From the NCBI GenBank assembly GCA_021324365.1, contig JAJPJE010000061.1, positions 1 to 64,000 of the forward strand: a stretch of DNA of 64,000 nucleotides, read 5' to 3'. This document shows positions 44,301-53,282 of this stretch, in pieces. Source of the DNA: Terriglobia bacterium (GTDB taxonomy: Bacteria > Acidobacteriota > Terriglobia > Terriglobales > Acidobacteriaceae). Each line of letters begins with the position of its first letter. Within the stretch, counting starts at the first letter, position 1. Position numbers and translations under genes: made by a program. The notes beneath the pieces are model-generated. The model was not told the DNA's origin. It did not search any database and was given only the letters and a program-made list of their open reading frames with translations.

Positions 44301-45887
44301 GTGGCGATTGTTGCCGGTGTGGATTTTGGAACCCTGAGCGTGCGCGTGTCGCTCGTCGACAGCGAACGCGGATTGCTCGATTCGGGAATTGCCGAGTATC
44401 CTCTGCACAGAAAACGCGAAGACCCGGAATACGCGACCCAATCGCATGAAGACCACATGCGCGCTCTCGCCGAGGCATGCCGCAGCGTTCTGAAGAAGAC
44501 TGGCGTTGCGGGCGATCAGGTAGCGGCAATTGCGATCGATACCACAGGCTCTTCTGTAATTCCGGTGGACGACAAGCTCGCACCGCTCGATGAATACTAT
44601 TTGTGGTGTGATCATCGCGCAAAGGGCGAAGCCGCGGAGATCACCGAGACCGCCCATCGCGAGGGACTGGAAGCGATCAACTGGTGTGGCGGTGTGTACT
44701 CCAGCGAATGGGGATTCTCAAAGCTCCTTCACTGGCTTCGTCACAATCCGGAAAAGCGCGAACGATTCGCCTCTGCCTTCGAACATTGCGACATGGCAGC
44801 AGCTACGCTGTGCGGGATCACCGATCCACGTAAGGTTAAGCGCAGCACCTGTGCAATGGGGCATAAGTGGTTATGGAACCGAAATCTCGGAGGCCTGCCG
44901 CCCGAGGAGTTTCTGGTCAAAGTAGACCCCCTGTTACGCGGCGTGCGGACGAAGCTCGAGGGCGAGTTCTGCACGTCAGAACAGATCGCCGGAACACTCT
45001 CGCCTTATTGGGCCGAACGGCTTGGATTGCGCGCAGGCATTCCCGTTCCTGTCGGTGCTTTTGACGCCCACTGGGATGCCATCGGCGCCGGGTGCCGCAC
45101 AAATGACATGGTGAATGTGGTCGGCACCTCGACCTGCATCATCGGGATCACTCCATCTGTGCAACTCGTACCCGGCGTATGTGGCGTAGTCGAAGGCAGT
45201 GTTCATCCGCACCGGACTGGAATCGAAGCTGGGCTGTCGGCGGTCGGTGACATTTTCAATGCCATAGCCGCTCGTGCAGGAACCGATGTAAAAGCGCTCA
45301 GCCAGGGATTGGAGCATTATCGGGCCGGCCAGACTGGACTCCTTCGGCTCACTTGGGACAACGGCGATCGCACGGTGCTGGTGAACCCAAACGTGCGCGG
45401 GATTACCCTCGGATGGAATCTGCAGACCACTGCGCAAGATGAGTTGTTCGCCGCAATCGAAGGAACGGCTCTGCATACGCGCGTGATCCTCGATCGCATG
45501 GCAGAACACGGCGTCACCATCAAGCGGATCATCAATGCCGGCGGCATCCCTCAACGAAACGAAGTTCTGAACCAGGTTTATGCAAACGTGCTCGAGCGGC
45601 CAGTACTGGTTCCCAGCAAGAGCGTAGTGAGCCTGGGTTCGGCCATCTTCGCCTTTCTGGCGGCGGGCGTTTTTAAGACGATTGAGGAAGCACAGGACAA
45701 GATCTGCCCCCCGTACCGGACGTATGAGCCAGAACCGAGCGCCCAGGCGGTCTACCGTCAGACGTATCCTCTTTTCAAGAAGCTCTATTTTGCGCTTGGG
45801 GAAAGCGGCAATGGCAATCTTTCTGACGTCTTGCCGACTTTAATCAGCGTATCTGAGTGCGCAGTGCACAGCTCCCACGCTAACTAG
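44301..45887 (+). CDS. araB: Ribulokinase
   Basis: 528 residues from GTG 44301, 12 bp after the isomerase. FGGY carbohydrate kinase that phosphorylates L-ribulose. N-terminal AIVAGVDFGTLSVRVSLVDSERG (phosphate 1), IAIDTTGSSVIPVDDKLAPLDEYYLWCDHRA (AraB-type TGSS), TCAMGHKWLWNRNLGGLPPEEFL, PVPVGAFDAHWDAIGAG (catalytic Asp), MVNVVGTSTCIIG and IKRIINAGGIPQRNEVLNQVYANVLERPV. Slightly shorter than E. coli AraB (566). Last gene of the operon. Confidence 0.94.
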   Translation: MAIVAGVDFGTLSVRVSLVDSERGLLDSGIAEYPLHRKREDPEYATQSHEDHMRALAEACRSVLKKTGVAGDQVAAIAIDTTGSSVIPVDDKLAPLDEYYLWCDHRAKGEAAEITETAHREGLEAINWCGGVYSSEWGFSKLLHWLRHNPEKRERFASAFEHCDMAAATLCGITDPRKVKRSTCAMGHKWLWNRNLGGLPPEEFLVKVDPLLRGVRTKLEGEFCTSEQIAGTLSPYWAERLGLRAGIPVPVGAFDAHWDAIGAGCRTNDMVNVVGTSTCIIGITPSVQLVPGVCGVVEGSVHPHRTGIEAGLSAVGDIFNAIAARAGTDVKALSQGLEHYRAGQTGLLRLTWDNGDRTVLVNPNVRGITLGWNLQTTAQDELFAAIEGTALHTRVILDRMAEHGVTIKRIINAGGIPQRNEVLNQVYANVLERPVLVPSKSVVSLGSAIFAFLAAGVFKTIEEAQDKICPPYRTYEPEPSAQAVYRQTYPLFKKLYFALGESGNGNLSDVLPTLISVSECAVHSSHAN

Positions 45888-46027
45888 CCTCTGCCGTACA
45901 GTCTTCATCTCCAGTTCGTTTGCCTTGGCGATTCGTATATCGCTGGTGACGCGCGACGCAATCAGGTGTGACGGCAACCGACGTATCTGACCTCATTCTC
46001 GTTACAATTTTCAGGCGAGCGCTGCGA

Positions 46028-46771
46028 ATGCATCCTGGAATCCAACCACGAGACGTTGAATCCTCGAAAAACACGAGACAAAGTATCGCGACGAAGTCGC
46101 GGCTGGTTGCGGCTCTCGCATTCATCGCGATACTCGGGGCGGGGATCGTGTACTTGTGGCACTCGGGATTGCTAGCACGAATCGCCGATCGCCGCCAATT
46201 GATTGATTCTCTGCGTAGCGCCGGACCCGAAGGACCCTTGCTGTGTATTGGCGTGCAGTTCGTGCAGGTGGTTATCTTCATTATCCCCGGCGAAATTACG
46301 CAATTGGCCGCTGGATATGTTTTTGGAGTCTGGAAGGGATTTCTTTACTCGGTAATCGGAATCATCCTCGGCTCCGGGTTCAACTTCTATTTTGCAAGAA
46401 TCGTCGGACGTCCCGTCATCGAGAAACTGGTCTCTCGTTCCACGATGGAGAGAGTTGACGCCTTGCTCGGCGGAGCGAAGGGAAAGTCAGCATTATTCAT
46501 TCTGTTCCTGATTCCCGGCACTCCAAAAGACGCGCTTTGCTACGGCGCTGGATTTTCGAATTTGGGCCTGGTTGAATTCTGCCTGATTTCAGGGTTGGGA
46601 CGCTGCCCTGCGTTGTTGGCAAGCATCATGCTGGGGGCGCAGGCATCCAACCGGAACTATCCCGCGATGATCGCTACAGCCGGTGCGCTCGTCCTCGTAA
46701 TCGGCGCGTACTACCTTTACGAGAGCCATGTATCACGAAAAAAGATGCTGCAGAAGGCTCGCAAACAATAA
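46028..46771 (+). CDS. VTT-domain (TVP38/DedA-like) membrane protein
   Basis: About 247 residues from ATG 46028; the frame is open from 45968. One anchor helix near residues 25-45, then the VTT/SNARE-associated domain: GPLLCIGVQFVQVVIFIIPGEITQLAAGYVFGVWKGFLYSVIGIILGSGFNFYFARIVGRPVIEKLVS and LFILFLIPGTPKDALCYGAGFSNLGLVEFCLISGLGRCPALLAS. Conserved helix-breaking P-G-E and F-x-R-PG-like elements fit DedA-type lipid scramblases/flippases. Function in this organism unknown. Confidence 0.85.
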   Translation: MHPGIQPRDVESSKNTRQSIATKSRLVAALAFIAILGAGIVYLWHSGLLARIADRRQLIDSLRSAGPEGPLLCIGVQFVQVVIFIIPGEITQLAAGYVFGVWKGFLYSVIGIILGSGFNFYFARIVGRPVIEKLVSRSTMERVDALLGGAKGKSALFILFLIPGTPKDALCYGAGFSNLGLVEFCLISGLGRCPALLASIMLGAQASNRNYPAMIATAGALVLVIGAYYLYESHVSRKKMLQKARKQ

Positions 46772-46845
46772 ACCGCACGCCTCGGTAGGTCCTCGGCCTC
46801 CTCCATTCTCAAGCACTCAATGCCCGTAGCTCTTACGCATTTTTT

Positions 46846-47220
46846 ATGGACTCCTTACTGAAACTTTACATAACCATCTTTCTAATTAAGTGGAAGACAA
46901 TGGCCGTTGCTGTCCAGTTCGCACCGTTCTCCGACATCACGGCTATGATGGTCATCTGTTTGTTGGCAGTAGCCTTCATGGTTCGATTTCTTATCGCTCT
47001 CCTCGCCGAAACTGGTAGGCCGAAGGTGCGGATGGTCCGAGTGGGTCCGCACGGCATGCTGCGGAAGGTTCAGCCAATCCCGATTCGCAAAACCGTGCTG
47101 TCGCGAAAAGTTGCGAGTCCAGGGAAGAGAATCCAGCCGGTTCTGGCGCCCGAAATAGCTGAACGTGAAGATATCTCAGACCCGGCCATAGGTTTCGATA
47201 TCAAGCGCTCCAAAGTGTGA
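46846..47220 (+). CDS. Small single-pass membrane protein, unknown
   Basis: 124 residues (or 106 from ATG 46900). One strong membrane helix, SDITAMMVICLLAVAFMVRFLIALLAE, followed by a basic cytosolic tail (RPKVRMVRVGPHGMLRKVQPIPIRKTVLSRK) and an acidic end. No family recognised. It runs straight into the long open frame of the MocR-type gene, whose likely start (47319) lies 98 bp further on. Confidence 0.5.
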   Translation: MDSLLKLYITIFLIKWKTMAVAVQFAPFSDITAMMVICLLAVAFMVRFLIALLAETGRPKVRMVRVGPHGMLRKVQPIPIRKTVLSRKVASPGKRIQPVLAPEIAEREDISDPAIGFDIKRSKV

Positions 47221-47318
47221 TCGGCAACAGCACGGCAAGCACGCGAAAAACTGCCGGAGTGGAAGTAGCGACTGGCAACTTGACGCTGTTTCTATATAGC
47301 CACTATTCTGCGACTGAT

Positions 47319-48800
47319 ATGCGCAAAGTGCCCTCCGGAATCGCGCCCATTATCTCACTTGACCGAAATGCCCCCCAAACACTACAGAAGCAGATCTATG
47401 ACGGGTATCGTTCGGCGATCGTAGAGCGGCGTTTGCGCTCGGGTCAGCGTGTCGCTTCTTCGCGCGTGCTGGCTGGTGAGCTTGGAGTCTCACGAATCCC
47501 GGTGCTGAACGCATACGCGCAACTGCTGGCAGAAGGTTACTTCGAGAGCCGTGTTGGTTCGGGAACCGTGGTGGCGCGATCTCTCCCTGATCAGTTCGGA
47601 TTTCCGCGGGAGCGTAAACAGCGGATAACCAGGCCTGAACCGAAAGCGCGGAACACTTCCCGCAGGTTTAATGGACTGCCGAAAGTTGCCCTTGAACCGT
47701 GGTCAAGACAGAAGGGCGCATTCGGAGTTGGTCAGATTGCGTTCGATGCCTTTCCGTTCGCGTTATGGTCGCGCCTCACGGTGCGCCATGCAAGGCGAGT
47801 TGGCCCTACATCTCTGCACTACGGTGACGCAATGGGCTCGCGGGAGCTTCGCGAGGCGATCAGTTCTTACTTGGCGGTGGCGCGTGGCGTGCGATGCGAT
47901 CCCAGCCAGGTGATGATTGTCAGTGGCTCCCAGCACGCGCTTGAGCTATCTGCTCGCGTCATACTGGACCGCGGCAGCAAGGTGTGGATGGAAGAACCAG
48001 GGTACCCCCTTGCGCGCCATGTATTTGCTCTGGCTGGTTGCCGCCTGATACCGGTTCCCGTCGACCGCCAGGGGCTTGATGTCGCCGCCGGTATGCGGGA
48101 TTGCCGTGAGGCCAGGGCCGCGTTCGTCACCCCGTCACATCAGTATCCACTCGGCGTGACGATGACGGCGTCAAGACGGTTTGAGCTATTGAACTGGGCA
48201 CAAGAGGCGGGTTCGTGGATTATCGAAGACGATTACGACAGCGAATATCGATATGAGAGCAAGCCCGTCGCCTCTCTGCAGGGCCTCGACTCCAATTTCC
48301 GTGTCATTTATGTCGGAACTTTTAGTAAGGTGCTGTTCCCTTCCTTGCGACTAGGTTACGTGGTGATTCCACCCGATCTGATTGCGGAGTTCCTCACTGT
48401 TCGACGCTCGTTTGACCTTGGCTCCCCAACTTTCCTGCAGTCGGTGCTCGCAGACTTTATACGGGAAGGTCATTTCTCGCGACACATCCGGCGAATGCGC
48501 ACGCTCTATTCAGAACGTCGGAATGTGCTCGTCGCGAGCCTGCAGGAGGAGTTTGGTTCCTCTGTGGATGTTTTGGGGTCGGAGGCGGGAATGCACCTGG
48601 TGGTCACGTTCAAAGGAAAGATCAATGACAAGCGTTTGTCGGAACAGGCTGCATCGCAGCGGTTGTGGTTATGGCCGCTGTCACCATGTTATCTGGGGCA
48701 AGGCGCCCGTGCGGGCTTTATCCTGGGATTTGCGAGCACTCCCGCGGAAGAAATCCCCGCCTCGGTACGCCGACTGAAAAAGCTATTACGCGTGAATTGA
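47319..48800 (+). CDS. MocR/PdxR-type transcriptional regulator (GntR helix-turn-helix plus aminotransferase domain)
   Basis: 493 residues from ATG 47319; a GTG at 47217 would add 34 poorly conserved residues. Winged helix at about 10-80 (LQKQIYDGYRSAIVERRLRSGQRVASSRVLAGELGVSRIPVLNAYAQLLAEGYFESRVGSGTVV). A class I aminotransferase-like domain follows, with the PLP-binding elements VSGSQHALELSARVILDRG, EEPGYPLARHVF, VTPSHQYPLGVTM, IEDDYDSEYRYE and the Schiff-base Lys in VGTFSKVLFPSLRLGY. Usually a PLP- or amino-acid-responsive activator; its target is not evident here. Confidence 0.92.
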   Translation: MRKVPSGIAPIISLDRNAPQTLQKQIYDGYRSAIVERRLRSGQRVASSRVLAGELGVSRIPVLNAYAQLLAEGYFESRVGSGTVVARSLPDQFGFPRERKQRITRPEPKARNTSRRFNGLPKVALEPWSRQKGAFGVGQIAFDAFPFALWSRLTVRHARRVGPTSLHYGDAMGSRELREAISSYLAVARGVRCDPSQVMIVSGSQHALELSARVILDRGSKVWMEEPGYPLARHVFALAGCRLIPVPVDRQGLDVAAGMRDCREARAAFVTPSHQYPLGVTMTASRRFELLNWAQEAGSWIIEDDYDSEYRYESKPVASLQGLDSNFRVIYVGTFSKVLFPSLRLGYVVIPPDLIAEFLTVRRSFDLGSPTFLQSVLADFIREGHFSRHIRRMRTLYSERRNVLVASLQEEFGSSVDVLGSEAGMHLVVTFKGKINDKRLSEQAASQRLWLWPLSPCYLGQGARAGFILGFASTPAEEIPASVRRLKKLLRVN

Positions 48801-48842
48801 CGTCTCTGGTGGAAGAACTCTTGGAGGTGCGGTGGAAATCAT

Positions 48843-50033
48843 TCAGGCTCGGCAAGAGTGGCTATGATTTTTCGAAATTCTTCTGACGATCCACGCCGTT
48901 CGTCCTGTCGCACCTTTGCGGTTCGTTGCACTCGACTGCAGCGTTACAACTGCCTCCGCATGCGAGGGCTCATTACCTCTTTTTTCTCCGATGGACTCAG
49001 CCAGAGAGGAAGAAGCAGGCAATCCGGCCGCGAGCATCAGCGCGGCGCCAGCGAAAGCAAAATGAATGGCCAGGTAATTGAGTCCATCCGCGATATCCGC
49101 AGCTTTGGAAATCGTCAGTGGGAGATAGACGACAAGCGTCAGGGTTAGAAACGTCAGTCCAAGAACTACCGACGCCAGACGTGCTCTTTTCGGAAGAAGC
49201 AGACCCACAGCGCAGCCGAGAAAGATGGTGCCAACCAGGTAAGCCCAGAAGGCATGTCCCGGTATCCAAGAAGGCATCGTAACGAAAAATGCCACATTTT
49301 CCTGCGGGATCCCGGGCGCAAACATCGGATGAATGAAATGACTTACCGCGAATGCTGACATCACGCCGGCAACGATGAACCGAGCCGCTGATACCACCTT
49401 TGGGCGAATTGAGCGTGTGACAGACGAGAACACGCCCTCGGAACTTTGTGCTGTTGACCAGGAATCTGAAGCAGCAAACGCAAGTATGGAGGCGCTCAGC
49501 AGGGTATCCCTGAGAAGAATCGTCAGCCGGGTCGAATCGAATGGGTGCCCCGCGAGGACAGGGATATGAATCGTCAGAACGAAAATAAAGATCATGCTCC
49601 CCAACAACGATGCGGCCAGGCGCTGCTTGACGCCGGTTACGAGGCTTAGGGCGGCAGCGAGCAATGCGAATCCGACAAAATAAGCCCAGAACAATTTGCC
49701 GGGCATCCAGGAGGGCACAATCATCGCGACAAATTTGGCCGCTGTGAGATGATCGGCACCGAAAATCGCCATGGCTATCGCAACAAACACCGGACCGAAT
49801 TGCACAATACGATCCAATCTCTTTACCCGTTGCGATCCCTTCTTTACTTTCACGGCGAGTCCGACGTCTAGGATCGCCATGCCGGCAAAGTAGGGCCAAA
49901 ACACCGAGCCTGGCATCAAAAATACAGCCAAGGCCAACGATAGGCAGAAGAAACTGAAACAGAAGCTGGCCATCGGATTCCCTGTTTGCGTGTGAGCCCG
50001 CGCCGCATACCCATCATCGCGACGATTCGGCAT
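48843..50033 (-). CDS. Duplicated DoxX-like multi-pass membrane protein
   Basis: About 396 residues from ATG 50033, or 376 from ATG 49973. About ten membrane helices. Two halves are related: GADHLTAAKFVAMIVPSWMPGKLFWAYFVGFALLAAALSL and VSHFIHPMFAPGIPQENVAFFVTMPSWIPGHAFWAYLVGTIFLGCAVGL, each followed by a similar VxLxLxxxxLTLxxHIPV-type helix. The duplicated (V/M)PSW(M/I)PGxxFWAY motif is DoxX/DoxD-like. The basic C-terminal tail has no clear role. Convergent with the MocR-type gene, the stops only 42 bp apart. Confidence 0.72.
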   Translation of the reverse strand: MPNRRDDGYAARAHTQTGNPMASFCFSFFCLSLALAVFLMPGSVFWPYFAGMAILDVGLAVKVKKGSQRVKRLDRIVQFGPVFVAIAMAIFGADHLTAAKFVAMIVPSWMPGKLFWAYFVGFALLAAALSLVTGVKQRLAASLLGSMIFIFVLTIHIPVLAGHPFDSTRLTILLRDTLLSASILAFAASDSWSTAQSSEGVFSSVTRSIRPKVVSAARFIVAGVMSAFAVSHFIHPMFAPGIPQENVAFFVTMPSWIPGHAFWAYLVGTIFLGCAVGLLLPKRARLASVVLGLTFLTLTLVVYLPLTISKAADIADGLNYLAIHFAFAGAALMLAAGLPASSSLAESIGEKRGNEPSHAEAVVTLQSSATNRKGATGRTAWIVRRISKNHSHSCRA

Positions 50034-50125
50034 AACGCACTCTGTATAAACTATTGCTGATTGGCTCTTAAGCAATAGCCACTTCGTGCATTTCTTATAT
50101 GGCCATTTTAGGGCTGAACGATCGG

Positions 50126-53100
50126 CTAATCGACATGCTCACCCTCTTCAAAGCTGCCGTGGTCGTGAGGTAGAACGTCTCGTTCACGGGCGAACCAGAC
50201 GTACAACGTTGGCAGGAGGAAGATACTAAGGGCCAGGGCGGCAATCAGTCCGCCAACGATCACAATCGCAAAAGGACGTTGCGAGTCGGAGCCGATGGCG
50301 TGCGACACCGCAGCCGGCAGCAGTCCCAGGGTCGCCACCAGCATGGTCATCATGATCGGCCGCAACCGGAGCACCGCCCCTTCCACGGCGGCATCTTCGA
50401 TCGAATAGCGACGTGCGCGCAGCTGATTGATGTATTCCAACATGATCACGCCCGTCTGCACGCAAACCCCGAACAGTGCCAGAAAACCCACACCCGACGA
50501 AACACTGAAATTGGTTCCTGTCATGAGGAGCGCGAGCAATCCGCCGATGGGAGCAACCACGATCGTTACTATGATGAGCGCCGACCACTTGATCGACTTA
50601 AACATGGTGTACAGAATGATGAAGATGATCAGGATCGTAATCGGGAGCACAATCAACAATCGCGCATTGGCGCGTTTCTGGCTCGCGTACTCGCCTTCCC
50701 ACTCGATGCGGTATCCCTGAGGAAGTTTGACCTGCTCATTCACTTTCCTCATCGCTTCTTCAACGGTGCTTCCTAGATCACGTCCGCGCACGCTGTACTT
50801 GATGGCAATATACCGGCGATTCCCTTCGCGATAGATTTCGGATCCTCCGTCGACTACGTCGATTTTGCATAGCTGTGCGAGAGAGACACGCTCGCCGGAA
50901 GGCGCGAGCAGGCGAATATTCTCGATCGCCTGTTTAGTGTCGCGATACTGAGGAAGATAGCGCACAACCAGGTCGTAGCGTGCTTCCCCCTGCAGCACCT
51001 GGCTGACAGCATTTCCGCCAACCGCAGTTTGGATCGCATCTTGTATGTCAGAAACGTTGATCTGGTAACGAGCAGCCTGGGCGCGATCAACGGTGATGTT
51101 CAGATTCGGCTGTCCGAGCACGCGAAAGACGCCAAGATCCTCGACGCCGCGAACGCCGTTCATGATGCCGACGATCTGGTCGGCTTTTTCTTCCAGGATT
51201 TTCAGATCATCACCGTAAATCTTCGTTGCCAGGGCGCCCTTCACACCGCTAACCGCCTCTTCCATGTTGTCTTCGATCGGCTGTGAAAATCCCCAGACTA
51301 CGCCGGGGATCTTCTCCAGTTCGCGATCCATGGCCGCAATGAGCTCATCTTTGTTTTGGTGGAAAATAGGCCGCCACTGCTCTTTCGGTTTCAGATCGAC
51401 AAAGTATTCCGTGTTGAAAAAGCCTGTCGTGTCGGTACCATCGTCCGGCCGTCCCACCTGGCTGGTGCACTGTGGAACTTCTGGAAATGAACACAGAACG
51501 ATTCGCGCCTGGTTCGCCACACGGATGCCTTCGGCCGGACCAGTGCTCGGTGCAAGCGTGCCACGTACCCAGAGAGCCCCTTCGTCCAGATGCGGCAGAA
51601 ACTCCGATCCAATCACACCACTGAACGTGAGGAAAGCAGCCAAAGCGACTCCCGTACCCGCAACCCCCACTACCACCAAGCGGTGTCGAATGGCCCAACG
51701 GAGCGAAACCCGATAGCGATCAATGAGAAACTCCATTGCGGGATTGCGCCATTCGTGTGCTCCTTTTGCGAACGCGAAGCTCGCCAGCACCGGAGCCAGC
51801 ACGATGGAGAAGATCAGCGCTCCCAGAAGCGCGAACGCAACCGTCCACGCCATAGGATGGAAGAGGCGGCCCTCCACACGTTCTAACGTGAAGATCGGGA
51901 GATAGGCAGTAATGATGATGGCGATGGCGTAGAAAACCGGCCGCTGCACCTCGTGCGAGGCATCGCTGATACGCTCTGCAATCGTTTTCTGATCACCGTT
52001 GCCATGATGGAGATGGCGGACGATGTTTTCGATCATTACCACCGCGCCATCGACGACCATACCGAAGTCCAGTGCGCCGAGGGATAACAGGTTTGCCGGA
52101 ATCTTATTCAAGTCAAGACAGATGGAGGCAAACAGCAGCGAAAACGGAATCGTAGCGGCAACAATGAGGGCACCGCGAACATTGCCAAGAAATAGGAATA
52201 GCACAATCGATACGAGGATCATGCCTTCTGTCAGATTGTGCAGTACGGTATGCGAGGTGAAGTGGACCAGATCGCTGCGGTCGATGAACGGGACAATCTT
52301 TACGCCTGCCGGCAAGATGTACTTGTTCATCTCGTCAACTTTCGCGTGAAGCGCCCTCAAGGTGTCGTCCGCAGGCGCACCTTTCCGTAGCAAAACGATT
52401 CCGGAAACGACATCGTCATTGTCGACGATACTGCCATCCTGAAGGTGCGTCGCTCGTGCAAACTGGCCTAGCCGGATTTTCGGCCCCTGCGCAACAACAG
52501 CAATATCTTTCACACGTACGGGCGTTCCATTCTTACTGAGGACGACCGTCTGCTCTATGTCGTGAACGTGATCCACAAGGCCGACTTCACGGACATTGAT
52601 CTGCTGCAATCCTGCTTGAATGAAACTTCCACCCGCATTTGTATTGTTATTGGCCAACTGCTGCTCTATCTGAGACAGGCTGAGGCCATAAGCAACGAGC
52701 TTGTTGGGATCGACACGAACCTGATATTCACGCGTCGGGCCACCAAAACTAGCAACATCCACAACGTTGGGGACCTGCTTCAGGTTCTTTTCTACGACCC
52801 AATCCTCAAGGGATTTCAGCTCCATCGGATCGTAAGCCGGATTCGTGCTGTGCAGCGTGAAGAAATAGATTTGACCGACGGGACTCCAGTCGGTGCCCAT
52901 CTGTGGTGTGACGCCGGGCGGTAACGTTACCTGGTTCAGGCGCTCGAGCACGCGTTCACGGTTCCACGCATCGTCGGAGTCGTCTTCGAATATCAGCTTC
53001 AGATCGGAGAGGCCAAACAGCGAGAACGAACGCAGATGAACTACTTGAGGAATACCATTCATGGCATTCTCCAGTGGGATAGTCACCTGCTGCTCAATCT

Positions 53101-53278
53101 GCTCGGCAGAGATCCCGGGCCACTGAGTAATAACCTCGACGTAGTTGTCGGCGACGTCGGGATAAGCCTCGATCGGCAGCCGTATGAACGACACGATGCC
53201 CCAGGCAAACAGGAGCAGCCCCAGGGCTAGCACCATCAGGCGGTTCGTGAGCGCAAAATCGACGACTCTCCGGATCAC
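50126..53278 (-). CDS. CusA/CzcA-family heavy-metal RND efflux pump
   Basis: 1050 residues from GTG 53278. Twelve-helix RND proton antiporter. N-terminal MIRRVVDFALTNRLMVLALGLLLFAWGIVSFIRLPIEAYPDVADNYVEVITQWPGISAEQIEQQVTIPLE is diagnostic of the CzcA/CusA group. The helix-4 proton relay LGALDFGMVVDGAVVMIENIVRHL carries the conserved Asp and Glu residues, and ISDASHEVQRPVFYAIAIIITAYLPIF follows. The metal (Co/Zn/Cd versus Cu/Ag) cannot be read from the sequence with confidence. Third gene of a C-B-A operon, 4 bp after the adaptor. Confidence 0.93.
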   Translation of the reverse strand: MIRRVVDFALTNRLMVLALGLLLFAWGIVSFIRLPIEAYPDVADNYVEVITQWPGISAEQIEQQVTIPLENAMNGIPQVVHLRSFSLFGLSDLKLIFEDDSDDAWNRERVLERLNQVTLPPGVTPQMGTDWSPVGQIYFFTLHSTNPAYDPMELKSLEDWVVEKNLKQVPNVVDVASFGGPTREYQVRVDPNKLVAYGLSLSQIEQQLANNNTNAGGSFIQAGLQQINVREVGLVDHVHDIEQTVVLSKNGTPVRVKDIAVVAQGPKIRLGQFARATHLQDGSIVDNDDVVSGIVLLRKGAPADDTLRALHAKVDEMNKYILPAGVKIVPFIDRSDLVHFTSHTVLHNLTEGMILVSIVLFLFLGNVRGALIVAATIPFSLLFASICLDLNKIPANLLSLGALDFGMVVDGAVVMIENIVRHLHHGNGDQKTIAERISDASHEVQRPVFYAIAIIITAYLPIFTLERVEGRLFHPMAWTVAFALLGALIFSIVLAPVLASFAFAKGAHEWRNPAMEFLIDRYRVSLRWAIRHRLVVVGVAGTGVALAAFLTFSGVIGSEFLPHLDEGALWVRGTLAPSTGPAEGIRVANQARIVLCSFPEVPQCTSQVGRPDDGTDTTGFFNTEYFVDLKPKEQWRPIFHQNKDELIAAMDRELEKIPGVVWGFSQPIEDNMEEAVSGVKGALATKIYGDDLKILEEKADQIVGIMNGVRGVEDLGVFRVLGQPNLNITVDRAQAARYQINVSDIQDAIQTAVGGNAVSQVLQGEARYDLVVRYLPQYRDTKQAIENIRLLAPSGERVSLAQLCKIDVVDGGSEIYREGNRRYIAIKYSVRGRDLGSTVEEAMRKVNEQVKLPQGYRIEWEGEYASQKRANARLLIVLPITILIIFIILYTMFKSIKWSALIIVTIVVAPIGGLLALLMTGTNFSVSSGVGFLALFGVCVQTGVIMLEYINQLRARRYSIEDAAVEGAVLRLRPIMMTMLVATLGLLPAAVSHAIGSDSQRPFAIVIVGGLIAALALSIFLLPTLYVWFARERDVLPHDHGSFEEGEHVD

Positions 53279-53282
53279 GTAT

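Noticed and set aside
43482-44657. Long minus-strand open frame (391 codons) opposite the isomerase and araB genes
   Set aside because: It is the reverse shadow of two well-supported genes; composition is Arg/His-rich and shows no family motif.
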